Origin: JAHBVL01 sp963712055
Lineage (GTDB): Bacteria > Chloroflexota > Chloroflexia > Thermomicrobiales > UBA6265
DNA length: 64,000 nt
Direction: 5' to 3'
Assembly: GCA_963712055.1 (NCBI GenBank)
Contig: CAVQGN010000002.1
Coordinates: 204,209-268,208, forward strand
Shown here: positions 17,413-27,438 of the stretch, piece by piece
Numbering within the stretch: the first letter of the stretch is position 1
Layout: every line of letters begins with the position of its first letter
The notes under the pieces: model-generated
What the model was told of the DNA's origin: nothing
Seen by the model: the letters and a program-made list of their open reading frames with translations, nothing else
Database searches by the model: none
Program-made: the position numbers and the translations under genes

Positions 17413-19893
17413 GTGGATATCGGAAACGTACAACTGGCCAGCATCGACAGCGAGATGCGGCAATCCTATCTCGACTATGCGATGAGCGTCATCGTTCAGC
17501 GAGCGCTTCCGGATGCCCGGGACGGACTCAAGCCAGTCCATCGTCGCGTCCTTTATGCCATGTGGGAGATGGGACTTCGCTCCAATACCCGATATCGCAA
17601 GAGCGCCGGTATCGTCGGCGAGGTCATGAAGAATTACCACCCTCATGGCGACTCGGCGATTTACGACACGCTAGTGCGGATGGCTCAGGATTTCAACCTC
17701 CGCTATCCCCTTGTCGACGGCCAGGGGAACTTCGGTTCGATCGATGGTGACGGCGCCGCGGCCATGCGGTACACCGAAGCCCGGTTGATGCCGATTGCCG
17801 ACGAGCTGATTCTCGATATCGACAAAGAAACGGTCGACTTCATCCCCAACTACGACGCGTCAATGACCGAGCCGAGCGTCCTGCCGGCGAAACTCCCGAA
17901 TCTTCTCCTCAATGGCAGCTCGGGTATCGCCGTCGGCATGGCGACGAACATCCCGCCCCACAACCTCAATGAGATTGCCGACGCCATCACCCACCTCATC
18001 GACAACCCAGATGCCTCGGTCGAGGATCTGATGGAGTTTGTCCACGGTCCTGACTTCCCGACGGCTGGTATCATCCTGGGCACCGAAGGAATCAAGTCAG
18101 CCTATGCAACCGGACGTGGTCGGGTCGTGATCCGTGCCAAAACGATGATCGAGGAAGCTCCGCGCGGCAATCGCTACCAGATCATCGTCACGGAACTTCC
18201 TTATCAGGTCAACAAAGCCAACCTGATGGAACGAATCGCCGAACTGGTCAAAGAAGGCAAGATCGACGGCATCAGTGATTTGCGTGATGAATCCGACCGC
18301 AACGGGATGCGGATGGTCATCGAATGCAAACGCGACGCCCAACCGTCGAAAGTCCTGAACAGCCTCTTCAAGCACACCGCGCTGCAGTCCTCCTTTGGCG
18401 TCAACATGCTCGCGCTCGTCGAAGGCGGTACCCAACCGCGCGTTCTAACCTTGAGACGCGCGTTGCGGGAGTACATCTCTCACCGACAGGAAGTGATTAC
18501 CCGCCGCGCGACCTACGAGGTTGAACGCGCCCGTCGCCGTGCCCATGTTCTCGAAGGCATCGTTCAAGCGCTCGACCATATCGACGAGATCATCGCCATC
18601 ATCCGTGCGTCGTCCTCTACTGAGGACGCTCGCAATAATCTGATGGAAGCGTTTGGTTTCAGCGAGATTCAGGCGAATGCGATTCTCGACGTCAGACTCG
18701 CCCGGTTGGCTGCACTCGAAAAAGAAAAGATCGTGGCCGAGCTCGCCGAGGTGCTCGCCGAGATTCTTCGTCTCGAGTCCTTGCTCGGGGATCCGGACCA
18801 AATTCTTGGTGTCATTCGCGACGACATGGCCTATCTGAAAGAGAAGTACGGTGACGAGCGCCGATCACGGATTCTCGACGTTTCTCCAGATATCAGCGCC
18901 GAGGATCTAGTTCCCGAGGTAGACGTTGTTGTCACGATCACAAACCGTGGTTATGTCAAGCGACTCACCGAAGATACCTACCGGACTCAGCACCGGGGTG
19001 GCAAAGGAGTCACCGGGGTGACCATGCGCGAGGAGGATGCCGTTCAGCATCTGATGTTCGCCAACACCATGGACTCACTTCTCGTCTTCACCAATCGCGG
19101 TAAGGTCTACCATGTCAAGGTCCATGAGATACCGGAAACCTCGCGAACCGCGAAGGGTATGCCGATCATCAACATCGTCAACATGCTGCCGGACGAAACC
19201 GTAACCACGTTGCTAAAGGTGCGAGATTTCTCCGAAGGCAACTATCTCTTTTTCACGACTCGCAATGGCACAGTCAAACGGGTCGAACTTTCTCAGTTCC
19301 AGGCAGTCCGCTCCAATGGCTTGATCGCGATTTCACTCGATGAGAACGACGAACTCGCCTGGGTGCAGAAGAGTTCTGGTGACGACGATGTTGTCATTGT
19401 GACCGAAAAGGGAATGGCCATCAGGTTCCAGGAGGCAGATGTCCGTGCGATGGGTCGACCAGCAGCGGGCGTCCGCGGGATTCGGCTTGCTCCTGGGGAT
19501 CGCATCATTGCGTCGGAGATCGCGACCCCAGAGATGGATATGCTGGTTGTGTCCGCCAATGGATTTGGGAAGCGAACCTCGTTGAAGCAGTTCAAGGTCC
19601 AGAACCGGGGCGGCAAGGGTGTCACCGGTATGAAGGTCACCGCGAAAACCGGCGACGTGGTTGGAGCCCGGATGGTGACACCGGAACACACGGTGCTACT
19701 GATCTCCTCTGGCGGTCAGGTCATCCGCATGCCCGTGTCCCAGATCAATTTGATCGGGCGAGCAACCCAGGGAGTGACCTTGATGCGACCGAAGAAGGGA
19801 GAAACGGTCGTCTCGATGACGGTAGCGGAACCGCGGTTGGACGAGCCTAGCGTGAGCGCCGTGGATCAAAACGGGCACGAGCCGGAGGGCTAA
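17413..19893 (+). CDS. gyrA: DNA gyrase subunit A
   Basis: Breakage-reunion subunit of DNA gyrase. 826 residues. N-terminal winged helix with the DNA gate (SAGIVGEVMKNYHPHGDSAIYD, quinolone region), catalytic Tyr120 in AAMRYTEARL, tower and coiled coil, then the six-bladed C-terminal wrapping domain. A GyrA-box-like QHRGGKGVTG is present, which favours gyrase over topoisomerase IV, and RGGKG repeats again in a later blade. Starts at GTG 17413 with AGGAG upstream. gyrB is not adjacent. Its last 47 bases overlap the end of the convergent gene on the minus strand. Confidence 0.96.
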   Translation: MDIGNVQLASIDSEMRQSYLDYAMSVIVQRALPDARDGLKPVHRRVLYAMWEMGLRSNTRYRKSAGIVGEVMKNYHPHGDSAIYDTLVRMAQDFNLRYPLVDGQGNFGSIDGDGAAAMRYTEARLMPIADELILDIDKETVDFIPNYDASMTEPSVLPAKLPNLLLNGSSGIAVGMATNIPPHNLNEIADAITHLIDNPDASVEDLMEFVHGPDFPTAGIILGTEGIKSAYATGRGRVVIRAKTMIEEAPRGNRYQIIVTELPYQVNKANLMERIAELVKEGKIDGISDLRDESDRNGMRMVIECKRDAQPSKVLNSLFKHTALQSSFGVNMLALVEGGTQPRVLTLRRALREYISHRQEVITRRATYEVERARRRAHVLEGIVQALDHIDEIIAIIRASSSTEDARNNLMEAFGFSEIQANAILDVRLARLAALEKEKIVAELAEVLAEILRLESLLGDPDQILGVIRDDMAYLKEKYGDERRSRILDVSPDISAEDLVPEVDVVVTITNRGYVKRLTEDTYRTQHRGGKGVTGVTMREEDAVQHLMFANTMDSLLVFTNRGKVYHVKVHEIPETSRTAKGMPIINIVNMLPDETVTTLLKVRDFSEGNYLFFTTRNGTVKRVELSQFQAVRSNGLIAISLDENDELAWVQKSSGDDDVVIVTEKGMAIRFQEADVRAMGRPAAGVRGIRLAPGDRIIASEIATPEMDMLVVSANGFGKRTSLKQFKVQNRGGKGVTGMKVTAKTGDVVGARMVTPEHTVLLISSGGQVIRMPVSQINLIGRATQGVTLMRPKKGETVVSMTVAEPRLDEPSVSAVDQNGHEPEG

Positions 19894-20842
19894 TCTCCGC
19901 CCGTCTTTCTCCTCGCACAGCTTGGACCGGTTCGATATCGAGCCGGTCCATTCGTATCCGGACGGCGATGATCGGCACAAGGACAACAAGGGCAATCGCA
20001 ATCGCGAGCATCGCGACATAGAGAAAGCTGACGATTGTGCCGCTGGTCGGGTGAAAAACGGGTCCACGGTCCGTCAGCCAGAGCACGATGATTTCAACCG
20101 CAAGAGCCGCTGGTGGCACGATCAGACGCATACTGATGGTCAATGGAGCTGCTGCCACTGTTGCCAGAGCCCCGATGAACATCGAAATCGCCAAAACCGC
20201 CAATCCGTTGTCAATGGTGATTGGGCCTCGATTTCCAATGGCGGCTGGGATCATCAACGCCAGCGGCAGGAAAACCAAACCTGCCTGATCCGGTTGCGCC
20301 CAGAAACGGAATGCCGCTGAGACTCCGACGGCCACCAAAAACAGCGCGGAAATGATGGTCACAGCAATCGCGGGCCACGCCGAGCCCTCGGACAGCGCCA
20401 CATACGGCTCACGCATCAGCGAAACCTGGATTGCAAGCAACGGGAGCAGGCCCACGGTTCCTGTCAGGTCGATCAGGAACGGCATGGATATCTGCAGAGG
20501 TCGGTTAGGTTTGGTCAGAAAATAGATTGCGGCCTGGATGGCGGCGATGATGAACATCGAAACAGCTGACCGTCCCGCAACCGGCAGCGGCGAGAGAAGC
20601 CAGAGGAGCGCAGCCAAGATCGCAGTCACACCGGGAGCGATCGCCAGCAGCAGCATATCCCGAGGGATCTGCGCAGGTTTTGGGGGATAGGTTTTCCTTT
20701 GCTGGTGCCAAGGATCGGCCGATTCGCGGTCCGTGCGCGATGCATCGGTAGATGGCCGCTTTGGGGCAGTCCATCCGGGGGGTTTCCATTCGTCCTCCCA
20801 ATCCCGGATCGGAGAAGGTCGTCTGCTATCCGTCACCGTCAT
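19847..20842 (-). CDS. Polytopic membrane protein, unknown function
   Basis: Not assigned to a known family. 331 residues: a charged, Pro/Trp-rich cytosolic N-terminus (DWEDEWKPPGWTAPKRPS), then about eight hydrophobic segments from residue 65 to 300, and a basic C-terminus (RGERRAEISPPARARF). No catalytic motif is seen. It starts 19 bases after the PHP phosphatase stop, so both are probably one transcript. The 3' end overlaps gyrA by 47 bases in convergent orientation. Confidence 0.7.
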   Translation of the reverse strand: MTVTDSRRPSPIRDWEDEWKPPGWTAPKRPSTDASRTDRESADPWHQQRKTYPPKPAQIPRDMLLLAIAPGVTAILAALLWLLSPLPVAGRSAVSMFIIAAIQAAIYFLTKPNRPLQISMPFLIDLTGTVGLLPLLAIQVSLMREPYVALSEGSAWPAIAVTIISALFLVAVGVSAAFRFWAQPDQAGLVFLPLALMIPAAIGNRGPITIDNGLAVLAISMFIGALATVAAAPLTISMRLIVPPAALAVEIIVLWLTDRGPVFHPTSGTIVSFLYVAMLAIAIALVVLVPIIAVRIRMDRLDIEPVQAVRGERRAEISPPARARFDPRRSR

Positions 20843-20861
20843 TCAATCCTGAACGTCGTGC

Positions 20862-21683
20862 TCAGGCTCCTGGCGCCAGCAGCGAGTCGACCGAAACGCT
20901 TTCGGCCTGACGCGCCCGAAATCGCTGCACCGTTGGCACTCCGCATAATCGGAGCATCTCGAGCGTTTCCCGGACATGAGCGCCAACGGTCTTCGTTCCA
21001 TGGGAATCGGTTCCGGTCGTGATCCTCGTTCCTCCGACATCGGCGTACCAGCGAACGATCGGAGGGCCGGGCATGCTCGCCTTCGGAGCTTGACGGATAC
21101 CTGAGGTGTTGATCTCGAACGCCACACCTGTCCTGATCATTGCATCGAAAACGCCCACGAGCCGATTTCGGTACCGCAATGGATCATAGTCCCGCCGGTC
21201 GCCAGGAAGATAGCGTTTGGGGATATCGAGGTGACCGATCGAGTCAAACCAACCGGTATTCACCGCTGCTTCCACCTCATCGAAGTACGGCAGAAAAACA
21301 TCATCTTTCGAGCGCTCACGGTAGTAATCAGGGTAAATTAGCATCCCATTGGCAGCATAGTGTACCGAGCCAATCACGAAATCGTAGCCATCGCCGTATT
21401 CCTGGATGAAACGTCCGACTCGATCTGCCGTTTCTCGATGGAAATCGATTTCGGCTCCAGCAAGTACAACCAGGACGCCAGCGAATTCTTCCCGTACCTT
21501 GCCCAGCGATTCGAGATAGGCATCGCGATTGTAATAGCCACATCCTGGGTCAGCAGGCTGGAAATCAACGTGGTCGGTAAATGCGATTTCAGTGATGCCC
21601 GCATCGATTGCCGCCAAGCAGGAATCTCGCATCGGTGTTGCACAATCGACTGAAAACTCGGTGTGCACGTGATAGTCGAACAT
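20862..21683 (-). CDS. PHP-domain histidinol-phosphatase family protein
   Basis: Metal-dependent phosphoesterase of the PHP superfamily, closest to HisJ/HisK histidinol phosphatases, which remove phosphate in the second-last step of histidine synthesis. 273 residues, typical length. Metal-binding motifs are visible in order: DYHVHTEFSVD (5-13), EIAFTDHVDF, AGAEIDFH, GSVHYAANGM, and the C-terminal TGTDSHGTKTVGAH. No his operon gene is nearby, so the substrate is not proved by context. Start ATG at 21683, divergent from nadD. Confidence 0.85.
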   Translation of the reverse strand: MFDYHVHTEFSVDCATPMRDSCLAAIDAGITEIAFTDHVDFQPADPGCGYYNRDAYLESLGKVREEFAGVLVVLAGAEIDFHRETADRVGRFIQEYGDGYDFVIGSVHYAANGMLIYPDYYRERSKDDVFLPYFDEVEAAVNTGWFDSIGHLDIPKRYLPGDRRDYDPLRYRNRLVGVFDAMIRTGVAFEINTSGIRQAPKASMPGPPIVRWYADVGGTRITTGTDSHGTKTVGAHVRETLEMLRLCGVPTVQRFRARQAESVSVDSLLAPGA

Positions 21684-21727
21684 GGCCTGTTGCTCACTGT
21701 CTTCTGTCGCCAGATTCTCCGGGCGCT

Positions 21728-21735
21728 ACTATAGC
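21728..21735. promoter_or_regulatory. Possible shared -10 region of divergent promoters
   Basis: ACTATAGC in the 115-bp gap between the PHP gene and nadD. It reads TATAGT on the minus strand and TATAGC on the plus strand, so one AT-rich spot could serve both directions. Weak evidence without mapped transcript starts. Confidence 0.3.
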
Positions 21736-21798
21736 AGCGTCGCTCAACACCTCGAATCGGAGAAGCGATATCGTCCAAACGGAATCAATGAGTGAGGG

Positions 21799-22404
21799 AT
21801 GGCTGGTTTGCGAACGATCGGATTACTCGGCGGGACATTCGATCCGATCCATCATGGCCATCTCGCGATTGCGTCTGAGGTGCTGCACGCACTCGAGCTC
21901 GATCAGGTGCTGTTCGTTCCGGCCGGCCGCCCACCTCACAAACCCGATCAGATCATCTCCTCAGACGCAGAGCGATTGCGCATGCTGGAACTGGCGATCG
22001 CTGGCCGCTCTGGTTTCGGCATATCGATGCTGGATCTCGAGCGGAATGGCCCAAGCTACTCGGTCGACCTACTGCGCGCGTTTCGTGCGGCCAATCCCGC
22101 TGTCGAACCGGTCTTCATTCTCGGCGCTGATTCACTCGTCGACCTGCCGAACTGGCGCGATCCGGATGAAATCGCGAGGTTGGCCAGGATCGCGGTTGCC
22201 GGTCGACCAGGGGTCACTGTCGACATGGCTACACTAGAGATGGAGATACCGGCTTTGCGCGGACGCGTTACATTTGTCGACGTACCTCTGCTGGACATCT
22301 CATCGCGTGATCTCCGGCAACGAGTTCGGGACGAGCAACCAATCTGGTACCTCCTGCCCCGTCCCGTCGAGGAATACATCGAGAAGCAGGGTCTCTACCG
22401 GTGA
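21799..22404 (+). CDS. nadD: Nicotinate-nucleotide adenylyltransferase
   Basis: Transfers AMP from ATP to nicotinate mononucleotide, making the direct precursor of NAD. 201 residues, normal length. Nucleotidyltransferase signature GGTFDPIHHGH near residues 10-20, PAGRPPHKPDQ, FILGADSLVDLPNWRDPD, and the C-terminal ISSRDLRQR (the SSTxIR-like motif) followed by LLPRPVEEYIEKQGLY. Start ATG at 21799 preceded by GAGTGAGGG. No rsfS follows, unlike many genomes; secD comes next behind its own promoter. Confidence 0.96.
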   Translation: MAGLRTIGLLGGTFDPIHHGHLAIASEVLHALELDQVLFVPAGRPPHKPDQIISSDAERLRMLELAIAGRSGFGISMLDLERNGPSYSVDLLRAFRAANPAVEPVFILGADSLVDLPNWRDPDEIARLARIAVAGRPGVTVDMATLEMEIPALRGRVTFVDVPLLDISSRDLRQRVRDEQPIWYLLPRPVEEYIEKQGLYR

Positions 22405-22431
22405 TAGACGACCGAAATTTCGAGTCGATAA

Positions 22432-22460
22432 TTGACCTGATGGGTGGCAGAACCTATACT
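22432..22460 (+). promoter_or_regulatory. Promoter of secDF
   Basis: -35 TTGACC (22432-22437), 17-base spacer, -10 TATACT (22455-22460). The best consensus promoter in the window after lexA. The start of secD lies about 60 bases further on. Confidence 0.7.
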
Positions 22461-22528
22461 CGCGCCGAATTCACGGCCCTTGATTCAACAAATCAGGCCA
22501 CTTTCTCAACTGGGCTCGTTTCGCCGTC

Positions 22529-24013
22529 GTGCCAGCGAACCCGTACCGTGCGACAGGCGTTGAATTGAAGATTTCTCCCTGGATAACGTCCGTTTTCATT
22601 TTGCTCCTGACGCTTGCCGCCGCCTGGGTTGTTTTGCCCGGCGACACGCTCGACATCAATGGCTGGAAAGCCGAGCATCCGATTCAGCAGGGACTCGACT
22701 TGCAGGGTGGAATCCAGGTTACGCTGGAAGCCAAACCACCCGGTGGCGGATCAGTGGATCAGGACACCCTCAACGGAACCCGGGACACCATCGAACGTCG
22801 GGTAAACGGCCTGGGCGTGAGCGAACCAGTGGTTCAAACGCGCGGCAACAACCAGATCATCGTTGAACTCCCGGGTGTAGAAGATCCTGACCAGGCGGTC
22901 CAGGTCGTCCAGCAAACCGCGCTGCTCGAAATCATCGATTCCCAAGGGCAATTTCTCGCTCCGGGTACGGTCGTTCGAACATCCCTGGGCGATCCCGACA
23001 CCGTTTCAGCAGATGGTAGTCCGGTGGCGGATCCGTCTGGTTCTCCAGTTGCAGTCGTGGCATCTCCAGAAGCGTCGCCGGTTGCCGGCGCCGGAACCAC
23101 TGAGCCCACCGGACCGGTTTATACGACGATCATCAGCGGCGATGACCTGAAAGATGCCTATCGCGCGACTGGTCCTCTTGGCGAACAGGTGGTGGCCTTC
23201 GAACTGAGCGGCGGCGCGGCCGATCGCTTTTTCGATTTCACGAGCCAGAACATCGGACGTCCGATGTCGATCTTGATCGACAAGACCGTGATCTCCTCTC
23301 CGGTCATCAATGGTGCGATTTCGGACCGCGGTCAGATCGAAGGCATTCCGGCATCGGACGTCGACAATCTTGTGGTTCAGTTGAAAGCCGGTTCGCTTGC
23401 CGTTCCTCTCGAAGTTGTCCAGAGCCGGACGATTGGCCCGTCACTTGGTCAGGATTCCATCGACAAAAGCATCATTGCCGCACTGATCGGTCTTGGCACG
23501 GTGGCTCTCTTCATGATCTTCTATTACCGCTTGCCGGGCATCATCTCTGTAATTGCGCTGATGATTTACTCTCTGCTGGTGCTCGCGTTATTCAAGATCA
23601 TTCCGGTCACGCTGACACTTGCAGGGATAGCGGGTTTCGTTTTGTCAATCGGTATGGCAGTGGACGCGAATGTCCTCATATTTGCCAGATTGAAGGAGGA
23701 ATTGCGCCAGGGGAAGCCGCTCAACATCGCGGTCGAAGAGGGCTTCACCCACGCATGGCCGTCGATTCGAGACTCGAACATTACATCGATGCTGACCGCA
23801 TTAATCCTCTACTGGTTCGGCGGCTTCAGCGGCGCAACAATCGTGCAGGGTTTTGCGTTGACGCTATTCATCGGTGTCGGTGTCAGTATGTTCACGGCCT
23901 ATACGGTTACCCGGACATTCCTCCGACTCCTCCTGAACTCGAGTGGCATTCAAAACCGCTGGTGGTTCGGAACCGAGCGCCTGCAGGATGCCCCGGCTGG
24001 GAGTGGCGACTGA
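22529..24013 (+). CDS. secD: Protein translocase subunit SecD
   Basis: Accessory subunit of the Sec translocase that uses the proton gradient to pull proteins out. 494 residues: first membrane helix (about 17-38), the QGLDLQGGIQV signature near 52-62, a large P1-type periplasm-side domain, then five membrane helices with SIGMAVDANVLIFARLKEEL. A Pro/Ala/Ser linker with repeated SPVA units (about 165-195) interrupts the external domain. Starts at GTG 22529, though TTG at 22565 (MKISPWITS) is also possible; neither has a strong ribosome site. Followed by secF. Confidence 0.95.
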   Translation: MPANPYRATGVELKISPWITSVFILLLTLAAAWVVLPGDTLDINGWKAEHPIQQGLDLQGGIQVTLEAKPPGGGSVDQDTLNGTRDTIERRVNGLGVSEPVVQTRGNNQIIVELPGVEDPDQAVQVVQQTALLEIIDSQGQFLAPGTVVRTSLGDPDTVSADGSPVADPSGSPVAVVASPEASPVAGAGTTEPTGPVYTTIISGDDLKDAYRATGPLGEQVVAFELSGGAADRFFDFTSQNIGRPMSILIDKTVISSPVINGAISDRGQIEGIPASDVDNLVVQLKAGSLAVPLEVVQSRTIGPSLGQDSIDKSIIAALIGLGTVALFMIFYYRLPGIISVIALMIYSLLVLALFKIIPVTLTLAGIAGFVLSIGMAVDANVLIFARLKEELRQGKPLNIAVEEGFTHAWPSIRDSNITSMLTALILYWFGGFSGATIVQGFALTLFIGVGVSMFTAYTVTRTFLRLLLNSSGIQNRWWFGTERLQDAPAGSGD

Positions 24014-24068
24014 TGCTATCAATGACCCACCAGTATTCCTACCAGACCACTTCGAACAGGGATCTTTC

Positions 24069-25022
24069 ATGATCGAGCATCTCGCCACCTATCGGAAATA
24101 CTGGTACGCGCTTTCACTGGCGGTGCTGGCGCCTGGTCTGATCGCTCTTCTCCTCTGGGGGCTGAATCTGGGTATCGACTTCACTGGCGGCACTCTCTGG
24201 GAAATCCAGTTCGAAGAAAGCGTCACAACGGAAGACGTGCGAGACATTCTGGCCGTCAATGGTTTCGAAGGAACAACGGTCCAGCTTTCCTCGAGTAGTG
24301 ACGGAACCGATGACATCGCGATTATCCGGATGCCAGAACTCGGTCAGTTATCTCCGGAAAAGAAGGCGATCGAAGCGGATTTCGAATCGCAGTTCGGACC
24401 ATTCGAGGAGCTGCAGATCTCCACAGTTGGATCATCAGTGAGTAGCGAGATCTCACAAAAAGCCGTTATCGCGGTGATTGTGGCGTCGATTGGCATCCTT
24501 CTCTACATCGCATTTGCCTTTCGGAATACGCAGAATCCGCTCCTCTATGGACTCGCTGCGCTGGTGGCGATGTTGCATGATGTGTTGCTGGTTCTGGGTG
24601 TATTCGCTATTCTCGGCCACTTCTTCGATGTGGAAGTCGACGCCCTTTTCGTAACCGCGATCCTGACCGTCATCGGTTTTTCCGTTCACGATACGATCGT
24701 GGTGTTCGACCGGATCCGGGAGAATCTTGCCAAGCATGTTGATCCGTCCTTCGAAGGAGTGGTCAACTACAGTCTGGCTCAGACCATCGTCCGCTCACTG
24801 AACACTTCGCTGACGGTTGTGCTCACTCTGCTCGCCCTCTACCTTTTCGGCGGAGAATCGACCAAGACCTTCGTTCTCGCCATGCTCATCGGCGTCGTGA
24901 GCGGCACCTACTCGTCGATCTTCAACGCCAGTCAGTTGCTCGTTTCCTGGGAGATGGACGACTTCAAACACTGGTGGGCGCGAATTCGAGGACGAGAACC
25001 CGTTCCCGCACCTTCAACGTAG
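24069..25022 (+). CDS. secF: Protein translocase subunit SecF
   Basis: Partner of SecD in the proton-driven stage of protein export. 317 residues from ATG at 24069; the open frame upstream lies inside secD. Visible: first helix YALSLAVLAPGLIALLLW, the LGIDFTGGTLWEIQF signature near 33-47, an external domain with ELGQLSPEKK, and five C-terminal helices with GFSVHDTIVVFDRIRENL. It follows secD after 55 bases, so it is co-transcribed. Confidence 0.95.
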   Translation: MIEHLATYRKYWYALSLAVLAPGLIALLLWGLNLGIDFTGGTLWEIQFEESVTTEDVRDILAVNGFEGTTVQLSSSSDGTDDIAIIRMPELGQLSPEKKAIEADFESQFGPFEELQISTVGSSVSSEISQKAVIAVIVASIGILLYIAFAFRNTQNPLLYGLAALVAMLHDVLLVLGVFAILGHFFDVEVDALFVTAILTVIGFSVHDTIVVFDRIRENLAKHVDPSFEGVVNYSLAQTIVRSLNTSLTVVLTLLALYLFGGESTKTFVLAMLIGVVSGTYSSIFNASQLLVSWEMDDFKHWWARIRGREPVPAPST

Positions 25023-25249
25023 CCGTTTGATGCGAATCCAGTAGGCATTTGACCTGCGGAACGATTCGTTTTGATGCTAGACTTTGTGGCCGCGCGTGGT
25101 GGGTTGAGACTCTCCACGCGTTGACGTGTAGAGGATCAGAATCTTCAGCGCTGGGTGATCGAACTCTTGCCCACCGCTGAGGATTGTGCGGCAAACAATT
25201 CGTGGGAATGGCAGGCGTTTATCGACGCTGAGAAGCGAGGAGGCGACGT

Positions 25250-27412
25250 TTGGACGACATTAACTCGTACCTGATACCGGTGTTCATCGTGGGAGTGGCC
25301 GCAGTGCTCTTCGCGATTTACCTGGCTCGCGATGTGATGAGCAGGGATACCGGAACCAAAGAGATGCAGGACGTCTCTGATCTGATCTTCGAAGGGGCGC
25401 AAGCCTACATGCGGCGCCAGTATTCAACGATCGCGGTTTTTTCGCTGATCGTTGCTGCCATTCTCGGTGTTCTCGTCTACATCTTCGAGAATGACTTCGA
25501 GCAAACCCGGGCCCTGGTAACCGCCGGAGCGTTTTTGCTTGGAGCATTTCTTTCCGGCACCTCCGGCTATATTGGTATGTACGTCGCGGTCAAATCGAAT
25601 ATTCGCACCGCAGCCGGTGCTCGCCGGAGTCTCGGTGAAGCATTGACGGTTGCACTCCGGGGCGGCGCAGTTTCCGGGTTCCTCGTGGTCGCGCTCTCGC
25701 TGCTCGGTGTCGCCGGTATTTACGCGATTGTCTACAACTATGCCGAAGGTGCTCTGCCGGCAGTTGCGGAAACACCATACTGGATCGTCGGGTTTGCGTT
25801 CGGTGCGAGTTTCGTCGCGCTGTTCGCCCAGCTCGGAGGTGGTATTTACACCAAAGCCGCTGATGTCGGAGCCGACCTCGTCGGGAAAGTCGAAGCCGGT
25901 ATCCCTGAAGACGACCCACGTAACCCGGCTGTTATCGCAGACCTCGTCGGCGACAACGTGGGCGACTGCGCTGGTCGCGGAGCCGATCTCTTCGAATCGT
26001 CGGCGGCTGAGTTCATCGGTGCGATGGTCCTCGGTGTTGCCCTGTACAAAGCCTCGGGCGGTTCTGATAACCCGGACGCAATTGCCTGGATCTTCTTTCC
26101 CCTCTTACTTGGTGCAGTTGGCGTGATCTGTTCAATGGTCGGCGTTCTTTCGATTCGCCCGGATGCAAATATCACTAAACCGATGGACGAGCTCAACAAG
26201 GGCTTCCTGATCGTGATGGCACTTTCGGGGGTCGGGATGTTCGCGGTTTCCTACGCAGTCCTTCCCTACGGCCAGTGGGAGTTCGCCGTCTGCGGTCTGA
26301 TTGGGTTAGCGACGGCAATCGGATTCCTGGCAATCACGCAGTACTACACCGATAGCAAGTACCGACCTGTCCAGACGATTGCCAAGCAATCCGAACGCGG
26401 AGTGGCTACCAACATCATCTCCGGTATTTCGGTCGGTATGGAAACAACCGGTATGCCAGCATTGGTCATCTCGGCTGGCCTGCTGTCGTCCTACGCACTC
26501 GGCAAAACGGTTGATTTCCCTGTGGAAACCGCAGTTTCGTCCGGTATTTTCGGAACGGCTGCTGCAACGATGGGAATGCTGATGGCTGCCGCCTACATTC
26601 TCGCAATGGACACTTTCGGCCCCATCGCTGACAACGCTGGCGGGATCGTCGAAATGACCGATCAGCCGGACGAAGTCCGCGAAGTCACGGATTCGCTCGA
26701 CTCGGCAGGAAACACTACAAAGGCCCTCACCAAGGGCTATGCCGTAGGTACTGCCGCCATGGCCGCCTTTCTCCTCTTCTCGGCGTTCCTCGAAGAAGTC
26801 AATCGCTTCCTCGGGGTCGGGAATGAGGTCGAGCGAATCGTCAACGTTGCCGAACCACGTGTATTCGTAGGCGGTCTGATCGGCGCGATGATCGTCTTCC
26901 TCTTCTCCTCCCTGGCGATCCGAGCCGTTGGTATCGCTGCTGGCGACATGATGGAAGAAGTCCGGCGCCAGTTCCGGGAAAACCCGGGGATCATGCTTGG
27001 AACGGTCAAACCTGACTATGCCAAATGCGTTGACATCTCAGTCCAGAGCGCTCTCCGCGAGATGGTGCTCCCGGGCGCATTGGCGGTGTCTGGTCCGATC
27101 CTGGTCGGTGTCCTGCTGGGTTGGGAAGCGGCAGCCGGCATGATGCTGATCGGCACGATAGCGGGTGTTCTGATGGCGCTCTTCCTGAACAACGGTGGTG
27201 GCGCTTGGGACAACGCGAAGAAATATATCGAGTCAGGTCAATTGATCGACGACAAAGGGAACGTGGTTGGCAAGGGATCTGAAGCCCATGCTGCTGCCGT
27301 TGTAGGCGACACGGTTGGTGACCCATTCAAGGACACTGCCGGGCCATCGCTCCACGTCTTGATCAAGCTGTTCGCGACGCTCACCCTCGTGATGGTTCCG
27401 CTCTTCCTCTAG
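25250..27412 (+). CDS. hppA: Membrane-bound proton-pumping pyrophosphatase, K+-independent type
   Basis: Hydrolyses pyrophosphate and pumps protons across the membrane. 720 residues, about 16 hydrophobic segments. The substrate loop DVGADLVGKVEAGIPEDDPRNP and ADLVGDNVGDCAGRGADLFES, and the C-terminal GDTVGDPFKDTAGPSLHV, carry the magnesium-pyrophosphate Asp residues. The potassium-selectivity motif reads GNTTKALT, with Lys491 and Thr494 where K+-dependent enzymes have Ala and Gly, so potassium independence is expected. Start TTG 25250 is chosen for the AGGAGG at 25238-25243. A 15-bp terminator follows. Confidence 0.96.
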   Translation: MDDINSYLIPVFIVGVAAVLFAIYLARDVMSRDTGTKEMQDVSDLIFEGAQAYMRRQYSTIAVFSLIVAAILGVLVYIFENDFEQTRALVTAGAFLLGAFLSGTSGYIGMYVAVKSNIRTAAGARRSLGEALTVALRGGAVSGFLVVALSLLGVAGIYAIVYNYAEGALPAVAETPYWIVGFAFGASFVALFAQLGGGIYTKAADVGADLVGKVEAGIPEDDPRNPAVIADLVGDNVGDCAGRGADLFESSAAEFIGAMVLGVALYKASGGSDNPDAIAWIFFPLLLGAVGVICSMVGVLSIRPDANITKPMDELNKGFLIVMALSGVGMFAVSYAVLPYGQWEFAVCGLIGLATAIGFLAITQYYTDSKYRPVQTIAKQSERGVATNIISGISVGMETTGMPALVISAGLLSSYALGKTVDFPVETAVSSGIFGTAAATMGMLMAAAYILAMDTFGPIADNAGGIVEMTDQPDEVREVTDSLDSAGNTTKALTKGYAVGTAAMAAFLLFSAFLEEVNRFLGVGNEVERIVNVAEPRVFVGGLIGAMIVFLFSSLAIRAVGIAAGDMMEEVRRQFRENPGIMLGTVKPDYAKCVDISVQSALREMVLPGALAVSGPILVGVLLGWEAAAGMMLIGTIAGVLMALFLNNGGGAWDNAKKYIESGQLIDDKGNVVGKGSEAHAAAVVGDTVGDPFKDTAGPSLHVLIKLFATLTLVMVPLFL

Positions 27413-27438
27413 GAGAGAGGGTCCTCCACACGAGGTTC

